Positions 1 through 6,534 of a stretch of DNA of 7,526 bases are shown here, piece by piece. The translations under genes were made by a program, and so were the position numbers. Each line of letters begins with the position of its first letter. Within the stretch, counting starts at the first letter, position 1. Source of the stretch: an uncultured Oscillospiraceae bacterium (GTDB lineage Bacteria > Bacillota_A > Clostridia > Oscillospirales > Oscillospiraceae); contig CANRKN010000096.1 of assembly GCA_947631215.1 (NCBI GenBank), positions 1-7,526 of the forward strand, in the 5' to 3' direction. The notes beneath the pieces are model-generated. The model ran no database searches and had not been told where the DNA came from. It saw only the letters and a list, made by a program, of their open reading frames with translations.

Positions 1-1097
1 TCCGGGGCCATGTCGAACACGGCGAATATCTTCTCCGCCGAGGCGAAGGCGGACTGGAGCATGTTGAACTGCTCCGCCAGCATCTGGATGGGGTCGAAGA
101 ACTTGGAGATGTAGAGATAGAAAGTCACCGCCGTGCCGGAGGTGATGGTCTGGCCCAGGAAGGTGCGGTCCTCGATATACCCCTTGCCCCCCAGCCAGAA
201 CAGGCACATGACCGAGGAGATATAGAGCATGTACACCATGGGCCGGAACACGCCAAAGACGTACATCTGCTGCTGGCGGGCCTTTTTGAGCTTGTCGCTC
301 TTGTCCAGGAATTCGCCCATCTTCGCCTGCTCCCGGTTGAATACCTGGGTGATCTTGATGCCGGACAGGTTTTCGGAGAGGTACGTATTGATGTCCGTGG
401 TGCAGTCCTTCACCCGGCGGAACGCCCGGCGGGTCAGCTTGCGGAACAGGATGGTGAACAGCAGCAGGAAGGGCACGAAGCACAGCACCATCAGCGTCAG
501 GGCGTAGTTTAAGAGCAGCATGGCCCCCAGCACGCCGAAGAGGATGAACACGTTCTTCACCATGTTCACCAGGATATTGGTGAACATCATGGAGATGGCG
601 TTGGTGTCGTTGGCGACCCTCGTCACCAGCTTGCCCACGGGGATGTTGTTGAGCTGGTCGTGGGACAGGCTCTCGATGTGCACGAAAAGGTCCTCCCGCA
701 GGGCGGATAATATCTTCTGGCCCACCTTCTGCAGGATGATGCTCTGCAGGTAGGTACAGACCATGGATACTATGAGCAGCGCCGCGTACACCGTCACCAT
801 AGACCAGAGCTTATTCAGCTCGAAGTCCGCCTTGATGAGCTCCTCGATGTCGCCCACCAGTACAGGCGAGACGATAGAATAGGCGATGGACAGCACCATC
901 AGCGCCAGCACCAGTATAAACTGCTTCCAGTAGGGCTTGGCGTATTTGGCCAGGCGGCGCATGATCTCGCCGTCGGCCATGTGCCTGTCGGTGCCGGTCT
1001 CCTTCTGCCGCTTCACCCAGCCCCAGAGGCAGATGAACAGCACGGCAAAGAAGCCGATGATGGCGCCCACGATCAGCAGGGGCAGATACTCACGCAT
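1..1097 (-). CDS. ABC exporter half-transporter, membrane domain (partial, C-terminal NBD off the left edge)
   Basis: This is the second gene of a two-gene ABC exporter operon. It starts at ATG 1097 and stays open to the window edge, giving 365 visible residues; the ATP-binding domain lies outside. Residues about 56-350 read as a type I exporter transmembrane domain: segments near 58-82, 100-120, 175-220 and 285-303, the coupling region around 138-166 (HIESLSHDQLNNIPVGKLVTRVANDTNAI, split here only as a description of a typical exporter loop), and FFDPIQMLAEQFNMLQSAFASAEKIF near the end. The start overlaps the upstream stop by 8 bases, and GGAAGGGGG lies about 8 bases upstream, so translation is probably coupled to the partner. 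Oddly, residues 5-28 form an extra hydrophobic segment before the usual start of such proteins (near Met40). By family knowledge it pairs with its neighbour as a heterodimer, like BmrCD or LmrCD. The substrate is unknown. Confidence 0.9.
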   Translation of the reverse strand, partial: MREYLPLLIVGAIIGFFAVLFICLWGWVKRQKETGTDRHMADGEIMRRLAKYAKPYWKQFILVLALMVLSIAYSIVSPVLVGDIEELIKADFELNKLWSMVTVYAALLIVSMVCTYLQSIILQKVGQKILSALREDLFVHIESLSHDQLNNIPVGKLVTRVANDTNAISMMFTNILVNMVKNVFILFGVLGAMLLLNYALTLMVLCFVPFLLLFTILFRKLTRRAFRRVKDCTTDINTYLSENLSGIKITQVFNREQAKMGEFLDKSDKLKKARQQQMYVFGVFRPMVYMLYISSVMCLFWLGGKGYIEDRTFLGQTITSGTAVTFYLYISKFFDPIQMLAEQFNMLQSAFASAEKIFAVFDMAP

Positions 1098-2871
1098 TGA
1101 CGCCGCCCCCTTCCTCTTCCAGCTTCTGCAGCTCCACCAGGTGGCTGTAGGCCTGGCAGGACTCAATAAGCTCCTCATGCCGCCCCACGGCGGCCACGCG
1201 GCCGTCCTCCAGGAAGATGATCTTGTCCATGGTCTCGATGGTGGAGATGCGGTGGGCGATGAGGATGGTGGTCCGCCCTGCCCGGGCAGAGCGGAGGTTC
1301 TGAAGGATGGTCTTTTCCGTGTCCGTGTCCACCGCGGAGACGGAGTCGTCCAATATGAGGATGGGCGCGTCTTTCAGGAGCGCCCGCGCGATGGAGATGC
1401 GCTGCTTCTGCCCGCCGGAGACGGTGACGCCCCGCTCCCCCAGCACGGTCTCATAGCCCTCCGGGAACGCGGACACGTCCCCATCCACGTCGGACAAAAT
1501 GCCGGCCTGGCGCACCTTTTCCATGTCCGGCGCGTCCAGGGCGAAGCCGATGTTCCGGGCGATGGTGTCGGAGAAGAGGAAGTTGTCCTGGGGCACATAG
1601 GCGATGGCCGCCCGCACGTCCCGGATGGCCACGCCGTTCACGTCCTGGCCGTCCACGAACACCGTGCCGTCGGGCACGTTGTAGGTGCGCAGGAGCAGGT
1701 CCACCAGGGTGGTCTTGCCGGAGCCGGTCTTGCCCACCAGGCCCACGCTCTCCCCCGCCGCGATGGATACGCTCACGTCCTGCAAGGCGTCATACTCCCC
1801 GCCGGGATAGCGGAAGGTGAGGTGGCGAAACTCTATGTCCCCCTTCACGCCCTCCAGCCTCTCCACGCCGGGCCGGTCGGCCACGTCCTGCTTGGCGTCC
1901 AGAAGCTCGGATATGCGGGTCAAAGACGCCTTGCCCCGGCTGGTCATGTCGATGAGCTCCGACACGGCCATGATGGGCCAGACGATGGCGTTGAAGTAGC
2001 CGATGAACTCCATGAGCTGCCCGGCGTTGAAGGTGCCTTTATAGACCAGGTACCCGCCGTAGCCCAGGATGATGCAGATGACGCTCTCCACGAACATGGT
2101 CACCAGAATGCGCAGCAGCACCGACGCCCGGGTGAAGTCCACGTTGGCCTTCTCGTTCTCTTTATTCAGCTTCTGGAAGGCCAGCAGCTCCTTGGCCTCC
2201 TTCACGAAGGCCTTGATGACGGCAATGCCGGAAAAGCTCTCCTGGGAGAAGTCGGACAGGGCGGAGAACGCCGCCTGGCGGATGTCCCACTTCTTCATCA
2301 TGTACCGGCCGATGACCGCGCTGGAGGCCAAAAGCAGCGCCATGGGGATCATGGCAAGGCCCGTCATCAGATGGTCCATCCGCCACATCTTCCACACCGC
2401 CATGCTGCCCAGCGCCAGGGCGTCCGCCGCCATGAGAAGGCCGTTTCCGTAGCAGTCCTGCACCGTGTCCAGGTCGTTGGTGAAAAGGCTCATGAGGTTG
2501 CCCACCTTGTTGACCTGGTAATACTCCCGGGACAGGTCCTTTGCGTGGTCGAACATCTCGTTGCGCAGGCCTGCCTCCACCTTGATGGCCGCGCCGAAGA
2601 AGCATACGCGCCAGGAAAACCGGCAAAAGACGATCATCAATATGACGCCCACCATGGGCATACATATCCGGTCCAGCAGAAAGTCCATGTCGAAGGGCAC
2701 CATCACCCCGTCCACCAGCACGGCCCCGTCGTTGACGCCGTTGATCACCATCTGGTAGAGGTTGGGGATGATGAGCTGCAGATAGTCCACCGCCAACAGC
2801 GCCGCCAGGCCCAATAGGAGCCTGCCGGCGTATTTTATGTAATAGCGGTTTATGTGTCTGCCCAGGATCAT
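1090..2871 (-). CDS. ABC exporter half-transporter with degenerate Walker B (heterodimeric multidrug-type)
   Basis: This 593-residue fused membrane and ATPase protein would pump a substrate out of the cell using ATP, together with the overlapping downstream gene. Residues 1-320 are the six-helix membrane domain, with hydrophobic segments near 16-38, 70-90, 145-163, 168-188, 255-278 and 285-305. Residues 345-580 are the nucleotide-binding domain: Walker A GKTGSGKT (380-387), Q-loop Q428, signature VSGGQ (484-488), Walker B ILILDD (504-509), D-loop SAVD (512-515) and H-loop His540. The residue after Walker B is Asp509, where active subunits have glutamate. With an intact signature motif this matches the non-catalytic partner in heterodimers such as TM287/288, BmrC/BmrD and LmrC/LmrD (family knowledge). 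ATG 2871 is the only good start: an in-frame TGA lies at 2880-2878. AAAAGGAG is 13 bases upstream, a long spacing. Substrate cannot be told from sequence. Confidence 0.95.
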   Translation of the reverse strand: MILGRHINRYYIKYAGRLLLGLAALLAVDYLQLIIPNLYQMVINGVNDGAVLVDGVMVPFDMDFLLDRICMPMVGVILMIVFCRFSWRVCFFGAAIKVEAGLRNEMFDHAKDLSREYYQVNKVGNLMSLFTNDLDTVQDCYGNGLLMAADALALGSMAVWKMWRMDHLMTGLAMIPMALLLASSAVIGRYMMKKWDIRQAAFSALSDFSQESFSGIAVIKAFVKEAKELLAFQKLNKENEKANVDFTRASVLLRILVTMFVESVICIILGYGGYLVYKGTFNAGQLMEFIGYFNAIVWPIMAVSELIDMTSRGKASLTRISELLDAKQDVADRPGVERLEGVKGDIEFRHLTFRYPGGEYDALQDVSVSIAAGESVGLVGKTGSGKTTLVDLLLRTYNVPDGTVFVDGQDVNGVAIRDVRAAIAYVPQDNFLFSDTIARNIGFALDAPDMEKVRQAGILSDVDGDVSAFPEGYETVLGERGVTVSGGQKQRISIARALLKDAPILILDDSVSAVDTDTEKTILQNLRSARAGRTTILIAHRISTIETMDKIIFLEDGRVAAVGRHEELIESCQAYSHLVELQKLEEEGGGVNA

Positions 2872-2919
2872 AGGGGGTCATGCGCTCCTTTTAAAACACA
2901 TTTATTCACACAAAACTGG

Positions 2920-2948
2920 ATTATAGCATATCCATGAGGGAAAGACAA
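2920..2948 (-). promoter_or_regulatory. Promoter of the ABC exporter operon
   Basis: On the minus strand, TTGTCT (2948-2943; 4 of 6 matches to TTGACA) is followed after exactly 17 bp by TATAAT (2925-2920), preceded by TGC, which makes an extended -10. The predicted start is near 2913, leaving about a 40-base leader before ATG 2871. The -35 lies in the T-tract of the upstream degV terminator. A short inverted repeat, TGGAT and ATCCA with an 8-base spacer (2917-2934), brackets the -10; it is too short to call an operator. Confidence 0.7.
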
Positions 2949-2972
2949 GAGGGACGCCCGTGAGCGTCCCTC
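2941..2972 (-). terminator. Intrinsic terminator after degV
   Basis: A perfect 9-bp stem, GAGGGACGC (2949-2957) with GCGTCCCTC (2964-2972), closes a 6-base loop. On the minus strand it is followed by TTGTCTTT. The stem begins 16 bases after the degV stop codon. The T-tract is interrupted, so termination may be partial. Confidence 0.75.
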
Positions 2973-2988
2973 AAAAACGCGGAAAATG

Positions 2989-3852
2989 TCACACCTTGAT
3001 GACCCTCGAGCAAGCCAAAGCCATGGAGCCCTTGCCGATGTGGCAGGTGACGGACAGGCTCAGGGGGCACATGAAGATGTCATACCCGGGGAAACGCTCC
3101 TGCATCTGGGCCTTCCACTGCTGGGCCTCCTCCTCCGTGCAGGTGTAGGCGCCCATGAGGTGGACCGGCTGGCCGGCGAAGCGCTCCGTGATATCCTTCT
3201 CCATGGCGTCCAGCATTTTGAGCCGCGCCGCCTTCATGCCCCGGACCTTGGCGAAGGCGTCCAGCTTATCGCCCTGGATGGTGAGCACGGGCTTGATGTT
3301 CAGCACCGCGCCCAGGGCCGCCCCGGCGGGGGTGACCCGGCCGCCCTTTTTGAGATACTTGAGAGTGTCCACGGTGATGTATATGCTGGACTGGAGGCTC
3401 TCCTCTAAGAGGACGTCCGCGATCTCGGCCGCCTCCATGCCCTTTTCGATCATCTCCAGGGCGTCCAGCACGGACTGGCGCTGGGTGATGGACACCCGCT
3501 GGTTGTCCACCACGAACACCCGCCCGGCGAAGGGCTCGTCCTGGGCCACGATGGCCGCCGTCTCACAGGCGGTGGACAGGCCCCGGGAGATGGGGATATG
3601 GATGATGGCGTCATAGTCCTTTAAGAGCTCCGTCCAGGTGTCCTCCAGGTCCCCGGGAGAGGGCTGGGAGGTGGAGATGTCCGCGTCCGCGTCCAGGCGC
3701 TGGTAAAACTCCTCCCTCGTCAGGGTGATGTCCTCCAGGAACATCTCTCCGTTTATGAAAAAGGGCGTGGGGATGACCCGGACGCCCAGGCGCTTTCCCT
3801 CGGCCTGGGTGATGCCGCTGTTGCTGTCTGTGGTGACTGCTATCTTTGCCAT
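2989..3852 (-). CDS. DegV family fatty-acid-binding protein
   Basis: This 287-residue cytoplasmic protein of the DegV family binds fatty acids. In Firmicutes some members (FakB) present the fatty acid to the kinase FakA for phosphorylation (family knowledge); no fakA is visible here, so the exact role is open. Family marks seen are the N-terminal strand and loop KIAVTTDSNSGI (3-14), the ligand-site motif TSQPSP (61-66), SRGLSTACETA (89-99), DTLKYLKKGGRV (162-172), LNIKPVL (184-190) and the C-terminal VTCHIGKGSMALAC (268-281). Length is normal. The reading frame extends 8 codons further to an ATG at 3876, but ATG 3852 is the better start: it matches the family's N-terminus and has GAGGAGG 8 bases upstream (3867-3861). 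It is a single-gene unit with its own promoter and terminator. Confidence 0.95.
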   Translation of the reverse strand: MAKIAVTTDSNSGITQAEGKRLGVRVIPTPFFINGEMFLEDITLTREEFYQRLDADADISTSQPSPGDLEDTWTELLKDYDAIIHIPISRGLSTACETAAIVAQDEPFAGRVFVVDNQRVSITQRQSVLDALEMIEKGMEAAEIADVLLEESLQSSIYITVDTLKYLKKGGRVTPAGAALGAVLNIKPVLTIQGDKLDAFAKVRGMKAARLKMLDAMEKDITERFAGQPVHLMGAYTCTEEEAQQWKAQMQERFPGYDIFMCPLSLSVTCHIGKGSMALACSRVIKV

Positions 3853-3866
3853 GATATGTGCCTCCT

Positions 3867-3883
3867 CGTATGCCAAGCATACG
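3867..3883. promoter_or_regulatory. Perfect inverted repeat at the degV transcription start (possible operator)
   Basis: CGTATGC (3867-3873) and GCATACG (3877-3883) are perfect inverted arms around CAA. The repeat covers the predicted transcription start (about 3882) and touches the Shine-Dalgarno at 3861-3867. It could be a repressor site or a short leader hairpin next to the ribosome site. No cognate regulator is identified. Confidence 0.5.
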
Positions 3884-3888
3884 AAGGG

Positions 3889-3917
3889 ATTATATCAAAT
3901 CCTGCATGGGGCCGCAA
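3889..3917 (-). promoter_or_regulatory. Promoter of degV
   Basis: On the minus strand, TTGCGG (3917-3912) is separated by exactly 17 bp from a perfect TATAAT (3894-3889). The sequence TGA just before it makes an extended -10, which can offset the weaker -35. The predicted start is near 3882, about 30 bases before ATG 3852. Confidence 0.75.
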
Positions 3918-3946
3918 GCGTTCGGAGTCCACAGGGAAATAATTGG

Positions 3947-3979
3947 TAAAAGCGGCGAAGAAGCCCGCTTCTCCGCCGC
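3947..3979 (-). terminator. Intrinsic terminator after the transglutaminase-like gene
   Basis: Arms GCGGCGAAGAAGC (3952-3964) and GCTTCTCCGCCGC (3967-3979) pair over 13 positions with a single A-C mismatch; the last pair opens to give a 4-base loop. On the minus strand TTTT and an AT-rich stretch follow (3951-3941). The stem begins 27 bases after the stop at 4007. Confidence 0.8.
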
Positions 3980-4006
3980 CTGATTTCATGCTGTTTTCAT
4001 AGCCTG

Positions 4007-5137
4007 TCAGCCCGGTATGCCCCCATCCCGGGCGATGGCCTCCGGGACAGCGCTGTAATCCCACTGGTGGTCGGTGGCGGCCATGGTCTGGCTGGTCACG
4101 TTGAAGTACCGCCAAGCCTCCTCCGGGTCCCCCTCGTCCCAGGTGGGGTCCGCGCAGTACCACTGCCCGTTCAGCCGCACCATGTTCCAGGCGTGGTTCT
4201 CCTGGGCGGCGTGATAGGCCGCGCCCATGACGGTGATGCACTCCACCCCCGCCATGTCCATGAGGAGCTGGAAGGTGGATGCGTAGCCCAGGCACACGCC
4301 CTGGCCGTTGTGGAGGGGCCCGTAGGGGGTATAGGAATCCGGGTCCGGCTTCGCCAGAGGGTCATAGTGGCTCTCGTCGTAGCGTACATTCTCCGTCACC
4401 CACTTATAGAGCGCCCGCTCCTTCTCGTAGTCGGTCATGTCCCCGGTGACGCACTGGTCCACGACCGCGCCCGCCATGTCCAGGATGGCGGCGTCCTTTT
4501 CCGAGAGGCCGGCTCTGTCGCCGCTGGCCCTGGCCGCCAGAATGGGGGCGTCATCGTAGGGTACCATGTACTCATCCTCCGGCGGGTCGAAGGGCCAGCG
4601 GAACAGGAGGCTGTAGCTGGCCTGGAAGAACGCCTCGGCATTCTCCGGGTCCTCGCACAGGAGCAGAACCGCGTCGCCGTACTCCGAGACGGCGGCCATG
4701 GCGTTCTCGGCGATCTCGGCCTGTTCCGGCTCATAGCCGGCGAAGTCCCCGGCCCTGCGCTGTGTGTAGTCGGCCAGGGCTTGGGCGGCCTTCTTAGCCT
4801 CTTTTTCCGATCCCATGCGCAGCACGGCGATCTCAAAGGCCTCCGCGCCCCCGGCCCGGTAGATGGCGCAGCCCGTCATCCCGGCCGTGTCCACGCCGTA
4901 TATCTCCGTGAGGTAATAGTCCAGTGTCTCCTCATCCACGGAGGTATCCAGCCGCTCCAGGGCGAGCGCGTCCCGGCCGCAGCCGGCCTCCGTGATGAAG
5001 CGGGCGATCATCTCCGGCGTCACCACGTCCAGCGAGGCGGCGATGGTCTCCTCAGTAAGTTCTCCCGCCGCCTCGGCGCATACCGCCGCCGGCAGCAGCA
5101 TCAAAAGGGCCAGACATACGGCCAAAAATCTCTTCAA
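4007..5137 (-). CDS. Secreted DUF4358-like and transglutaminase-like fusion protein
   Basis: This 376-residue protein starts with a signal peptide: KR, a hydrophobic core (4-19) and a likely cleavage after VCA (19-21). AAVC is a poor lipobox, so it is probably not a lipoprotein. Residues about 55-172 resemble DUF4358, a domain of unknown function in secreted Firmicute proteins (EIYGVD at 78-83, EIAVLRM at 102-108, VSEYGDAVLLL at 150-160). Residues about 215-350 are a transglutaminase-like (papain-fold) domain with all three catalytic positions: Cys282 in GQGVCLGYAS, His315 in NHAWN and Asp330 in CADPTWDE. Bacterial members are often proteases or peptide-modifying enzymes at the cell surface; the substrate here is unknown. 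The start is TTG 5137, the first start after an in-frame TAG, with AGGGGGG 9 bases upstream. The only early ATG (residue 13) would break the signal peptide. It has its own promoter and terminator. Confidence 0.88.
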   Translation of the reverse strand: MKRFLAVCLALLMLLPAAVCAEAAGELTEETIAASLDVVTPEMIARFITEAGCGRDALALERLDTSVDEETLDYYLTEIYGVDTAGMTGCAIYRAGGAEAFEIAVLRMGSEKEAKKAAQALADYTQRRAGDFAGYEPEQAEIAENAMAAVSEYGDAVLLLCEDPENAEAFFQASYSLLFRWPFDPPEDEYMVPYDDAPILAARASGDRAGLSEKDAAILDMAGAVVDQCVTGDMTDYEKERALYKWVTENVRYDESHYDPLAKPDPDSYTPYGPLHNGQGVCLGYASTFQLLMDMAGVECITVMGAAYHAAQENHAWNMVRLNGQWYCADPTWDEGDPEEAWRYFNVTSQTMAATDHQWDYSAVPEAIARDGGIPG

Positions 5138-5172
5138 AGGTAAAAGCCCCCCTTGTCCCTCGGGACCCTACA

Positions 5173-5201
5173 AGTCTACCCGCCCCGGGGCCGCTTGTCA
5201 A
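5173..5201 (-). promoter_or_regulatory. Promoter of the transglutaminase-like gene
   Basis: On the minus strand a perfect TTGACA (5201-5196) lies exactly 17 bp before TAGACT (5178-5173; 4 of 6 matches to TATAAT). It sits between the terminator of the preceding RHH gene and the TTG start at 5137, with a leader of about 30 bases. Confidence 0.7.
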
Positions 5202-5205
5202 GCGG
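5191..5205. promoter_or_regulatory. Perfect inverted repeat over the -35 box (possible operator)
   Basis: CCGCTTG (5191-5197) and CAAGCGG (5199-5205) are perfect 7-bp arms around a single T. The palindrome contains the whole TTGACA -35 hexamer of the transglutaminase-like gene, so a protein bound here would exclude RNA polymerase. The one-base centre argues against an RNA hairpin and for a protein site. No regulator is identified. Confidence 0.5.
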
Positions 5206-5209
5206 TGGG

Positions 5210-5238
5210 AAAAAGAGGCGCGGCATAAACGCCGCGCC
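5210..5238 (-). terminator. Intrinsic terminator after the SPFH-RHH operon
   Basis: A perfect 8-bp GC stem, GGCGCGGC (5217-5224) with GCCGCGCC (5231-5238), has a 6-base loop and on the minus strand is followed by TCTTTTT. It begins 6 bases after the RHH stop codon (5245-5247). Confidence 0.85.
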
Positions 5239-5244
5239 CCTGCC

Positions 5245-5427
5245 CTATTCTTCCTCCCGGGGCGTATAGCGCCCGGACCTATTATGCTCCTTCACGCACT
5301 GGGTGAGAAGGTACTCTATCTGCCCGTTCACCGAGCGGAAATCCTCCGCCGCCCAGGCGGAGAGCTCGCCGTACAGCTTATCGGATATGCGCAGTAAAAG
5401 CTGCTTTTTCTCCTGTTTATCCGCCAT
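5245..5427 (-). CDS. Arc-like ribbon-helix-helix protein
   Basis: This small 60-residue protein has the ribbon-helix-helix layout: a charged start, a beta-strand QLLLRIS (9-15) that would read the DNA major groove, helix 1 (about 16-29, DKLYGELSAWAAED) and helix 2 opening with SVNGQIEYLL (32-41), then a charged tail. SxNxxIEYLL is typical of Arc/TraY-like proteins, which act as dimers on short repeated operators (family knowledge). It follows the SPFH gene by 6 bases, in the same frame, and shares its promoter and terminator. The nearest purine-rich site, GGGAG, is about 16 bases upstream, so translation probably depends on coupling to the SPFH gene. It could repress its own operon or act elsewhere; the target is not shown by the sequence. 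No toxin gene is next to it, so an antitoxin role is unsupported. Confidence 0.85.
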   Translation of the reverse strand: MADKQEKKQLLLRISDKLYGELSAWAAEDFRSVNGQIEYLLTQCVKEHNRSGRYTPREEE

Positions 5428-5433
5428 GGGGCA

Positions 5434-6492
5434 TCAGTACAAGCTCCCGGAGTTGACCACGGGCTGGGCGTCCTTGCTGCCACAGAGGACCACCAGAAGG
5501 TTGGAGACCATGGCGGCCTTCCGCTCCTCGTCCAGGTCCACCACGCCGCCGGAGCTGAGGCGGTCCAGGGCCATCTCCACCATGCCCACGGCCCCGTCCA
5601 CGATCATCTTCCGGGCGTCGATGATGGCGCTGGCCTGCTGCCGCTGGAGCATGACGGCAGCGATCTCCGGCGCGTAGGCGAGATAGGTGATCCGGGCCTC
5701 CAGGATCTCCAGCCCGGCCATGTCCACCTTGCCCTGGATCTCCTCGCGGATGCGCTCGGCCACCACCTCGCTGGAGCCGCGGAGGCTGCCCTCGTCGGCC
5801 ACGCCGTCGCCGGTGGTGTCCACGTTGGGGGACACGTCGTAGGGGTACAGCCGCACCACATTGCGAAGGGCGCTGTCCGTCTGGATGGAGAGGAATTCCA
5901 CGTAGTTGTCCACGTTGAACACGGCCTTGGCGGTGTTCACGATGCGCCAGATGACCACGATGCCGATCTCCACGGGATTGCCCAGGCAGTCGTTGATCTT
6001 CTGCTTGTTGTTGTCCAGGGTCATGACCTTCATGGAGAGCTTTTTGTTGACGAGCCCGCCGGTATCCAGATTGATGTTCACGTTGGCCTCGCCGCCGCTG
6101 CCGGCCAGGAGTTTGGCAAGGCCGCTCCCGCCGCCGGCGCTGGTGCTGCCGGTGCTGGGCTTGGTGCCCGCGGCGGGATTGACGGCGGAGCAGAAGGGAT
6201 TGACCCAGTAAAAACCCTCGCCCTTCAATGTGCCGATGTACTTGCCGAACAGCGTCAGCACCAAAGCCTCCTGGGGCTTCAGGACCTTGAGGCCGCACAG
6301 CAGTATCCACCCGAAGCAGCACCACAGTGCACACACCGCGACGACGATGCCCATCGCCGCCCCCTCCAGCTTTGTGGCAGCGGTGACGATGCCCACGGCG
6401 GCGACGATGTACGCCGCCAGCACGGCCAGCAGCACCGCCATGCCCCGCTTCCTGCCCTTCAAAACGATCTCTTCCACATTTTTATTTTCCAT
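5434..6492 (-). CDS. SPFH/Band 7 domain membrane protein
   Basis: This 352-residue protein of the SPFH (stomatin, prohibitin, flotillin, HflK/C) family has two hydrophobic segments (about 18-39 and 46-68). The SPFH domain follows from KPQEALVLTLFGKYIGTLKGEGFYWVNPF (72-100) through NPVEIGIVVIWRI (172-184), the FLSIQTDSALRNVVRLYPYD region (200-219) and the helical RIREEIQ to ITYLAYAPEIAAVMLQRQQA part (248-288). Such proteins form membrane-bound oligomers that organise microdomains or regulate proteases (family knowledge); the partner here is unknown. A Gly/Ser-rich insertion (about 107-147) splits the first part of the domain, between VNPFCSAVNP and LVNKKLSMKV. Start ATG 6492 has GGGAGGG 9 bases upstream. 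It heads an operon with the RHH gene and has a strong promoter with an operator-like palindrome. Confidence 0.93.
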   Translation of the reverse strand: MENKNVEEIVLKGRKRGMAVLLAVLAAYIVAAVGIVTAATKLEGAAMGIVVAVCALWCCFGWILLCGLKVLKPQEALVLTLFGKYIGTLKGEGFYWVNPFCSAVNPAAGTKPSTGSTSAGGGSGLAKLLAGSGGEANVNINLDTGGLVNKKLSMKVMTLDNNKQKINDCLGNPVEIGIVVIWRIVNTAKAVFNVDNYVEFLSIQTDSALRNVVRLYPYDVSPNVDTTGDGVADEGSLRGSSEVVAERIREEIQGKVDMAGLEILEARITYLAYAPEIAAVMLQRQQASAIIDARKMIVDGAVGMVEMALDRLSSGGVVDLDEERKAAMVSNLLVVLCGSKDAQPVVNSGSLY

Positions 6493-6513
6493 GGCTGTTA
6501 TCCCTCCCGTTAT

Positions 6514-6534
6514 GTGATATCATAATGATATCAC
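6514..6534. promoter_or_regulatory. Perfect 9-bp inverted repeat over the SPFH -10 box (operator candidate)
   Basis: GTGATATCA (6514-6522) and TGATATCAC (6526-6534) are perfect arms around a 3-base spacer. The palindrome covers the -10 hexamer and runs to the probable transcription start of the SPFH-RHH operon. Size, symmetry and placement fit a dimeric repressor site, such as those of MarR or YtrA-type GntR regulators; binding by the co-transcribed RHH protein is another possibility. Confidence 0.65.

Noticed and set aside
937..2817. Long plus-strand open frame of 626 codons opposite the ABC gene
   Set aside because: It is the antisense of a clear ABC transporter, rich in His, Gly and Val from GC-rich codon complements, with no domain features. 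The same applies to the 358-codon plus-strand frame at 4067-5143 and the 305-codon minus frame at 5417-6334.
2162..2881. Minus-strand frame of 239 codons starting at ATG 2881, closer to AAAAGGAG than the ABC start
   Set aside because: It runs out of frame through the ABC coding sequence with low-complexity Gly/Arg/His content, and its ribosome site would be only 3 bases from the ATG. At most the ATG could lower initiation at 2871.
5245..5427. RHH protein as the antitoxin of a toxin-antitoxin pair
   Set aside because: Its only operon partner is a 352-residue SPFH membrane protein, not a small toxin; the next gene has its own promoter and encodes a secreted enzyme.
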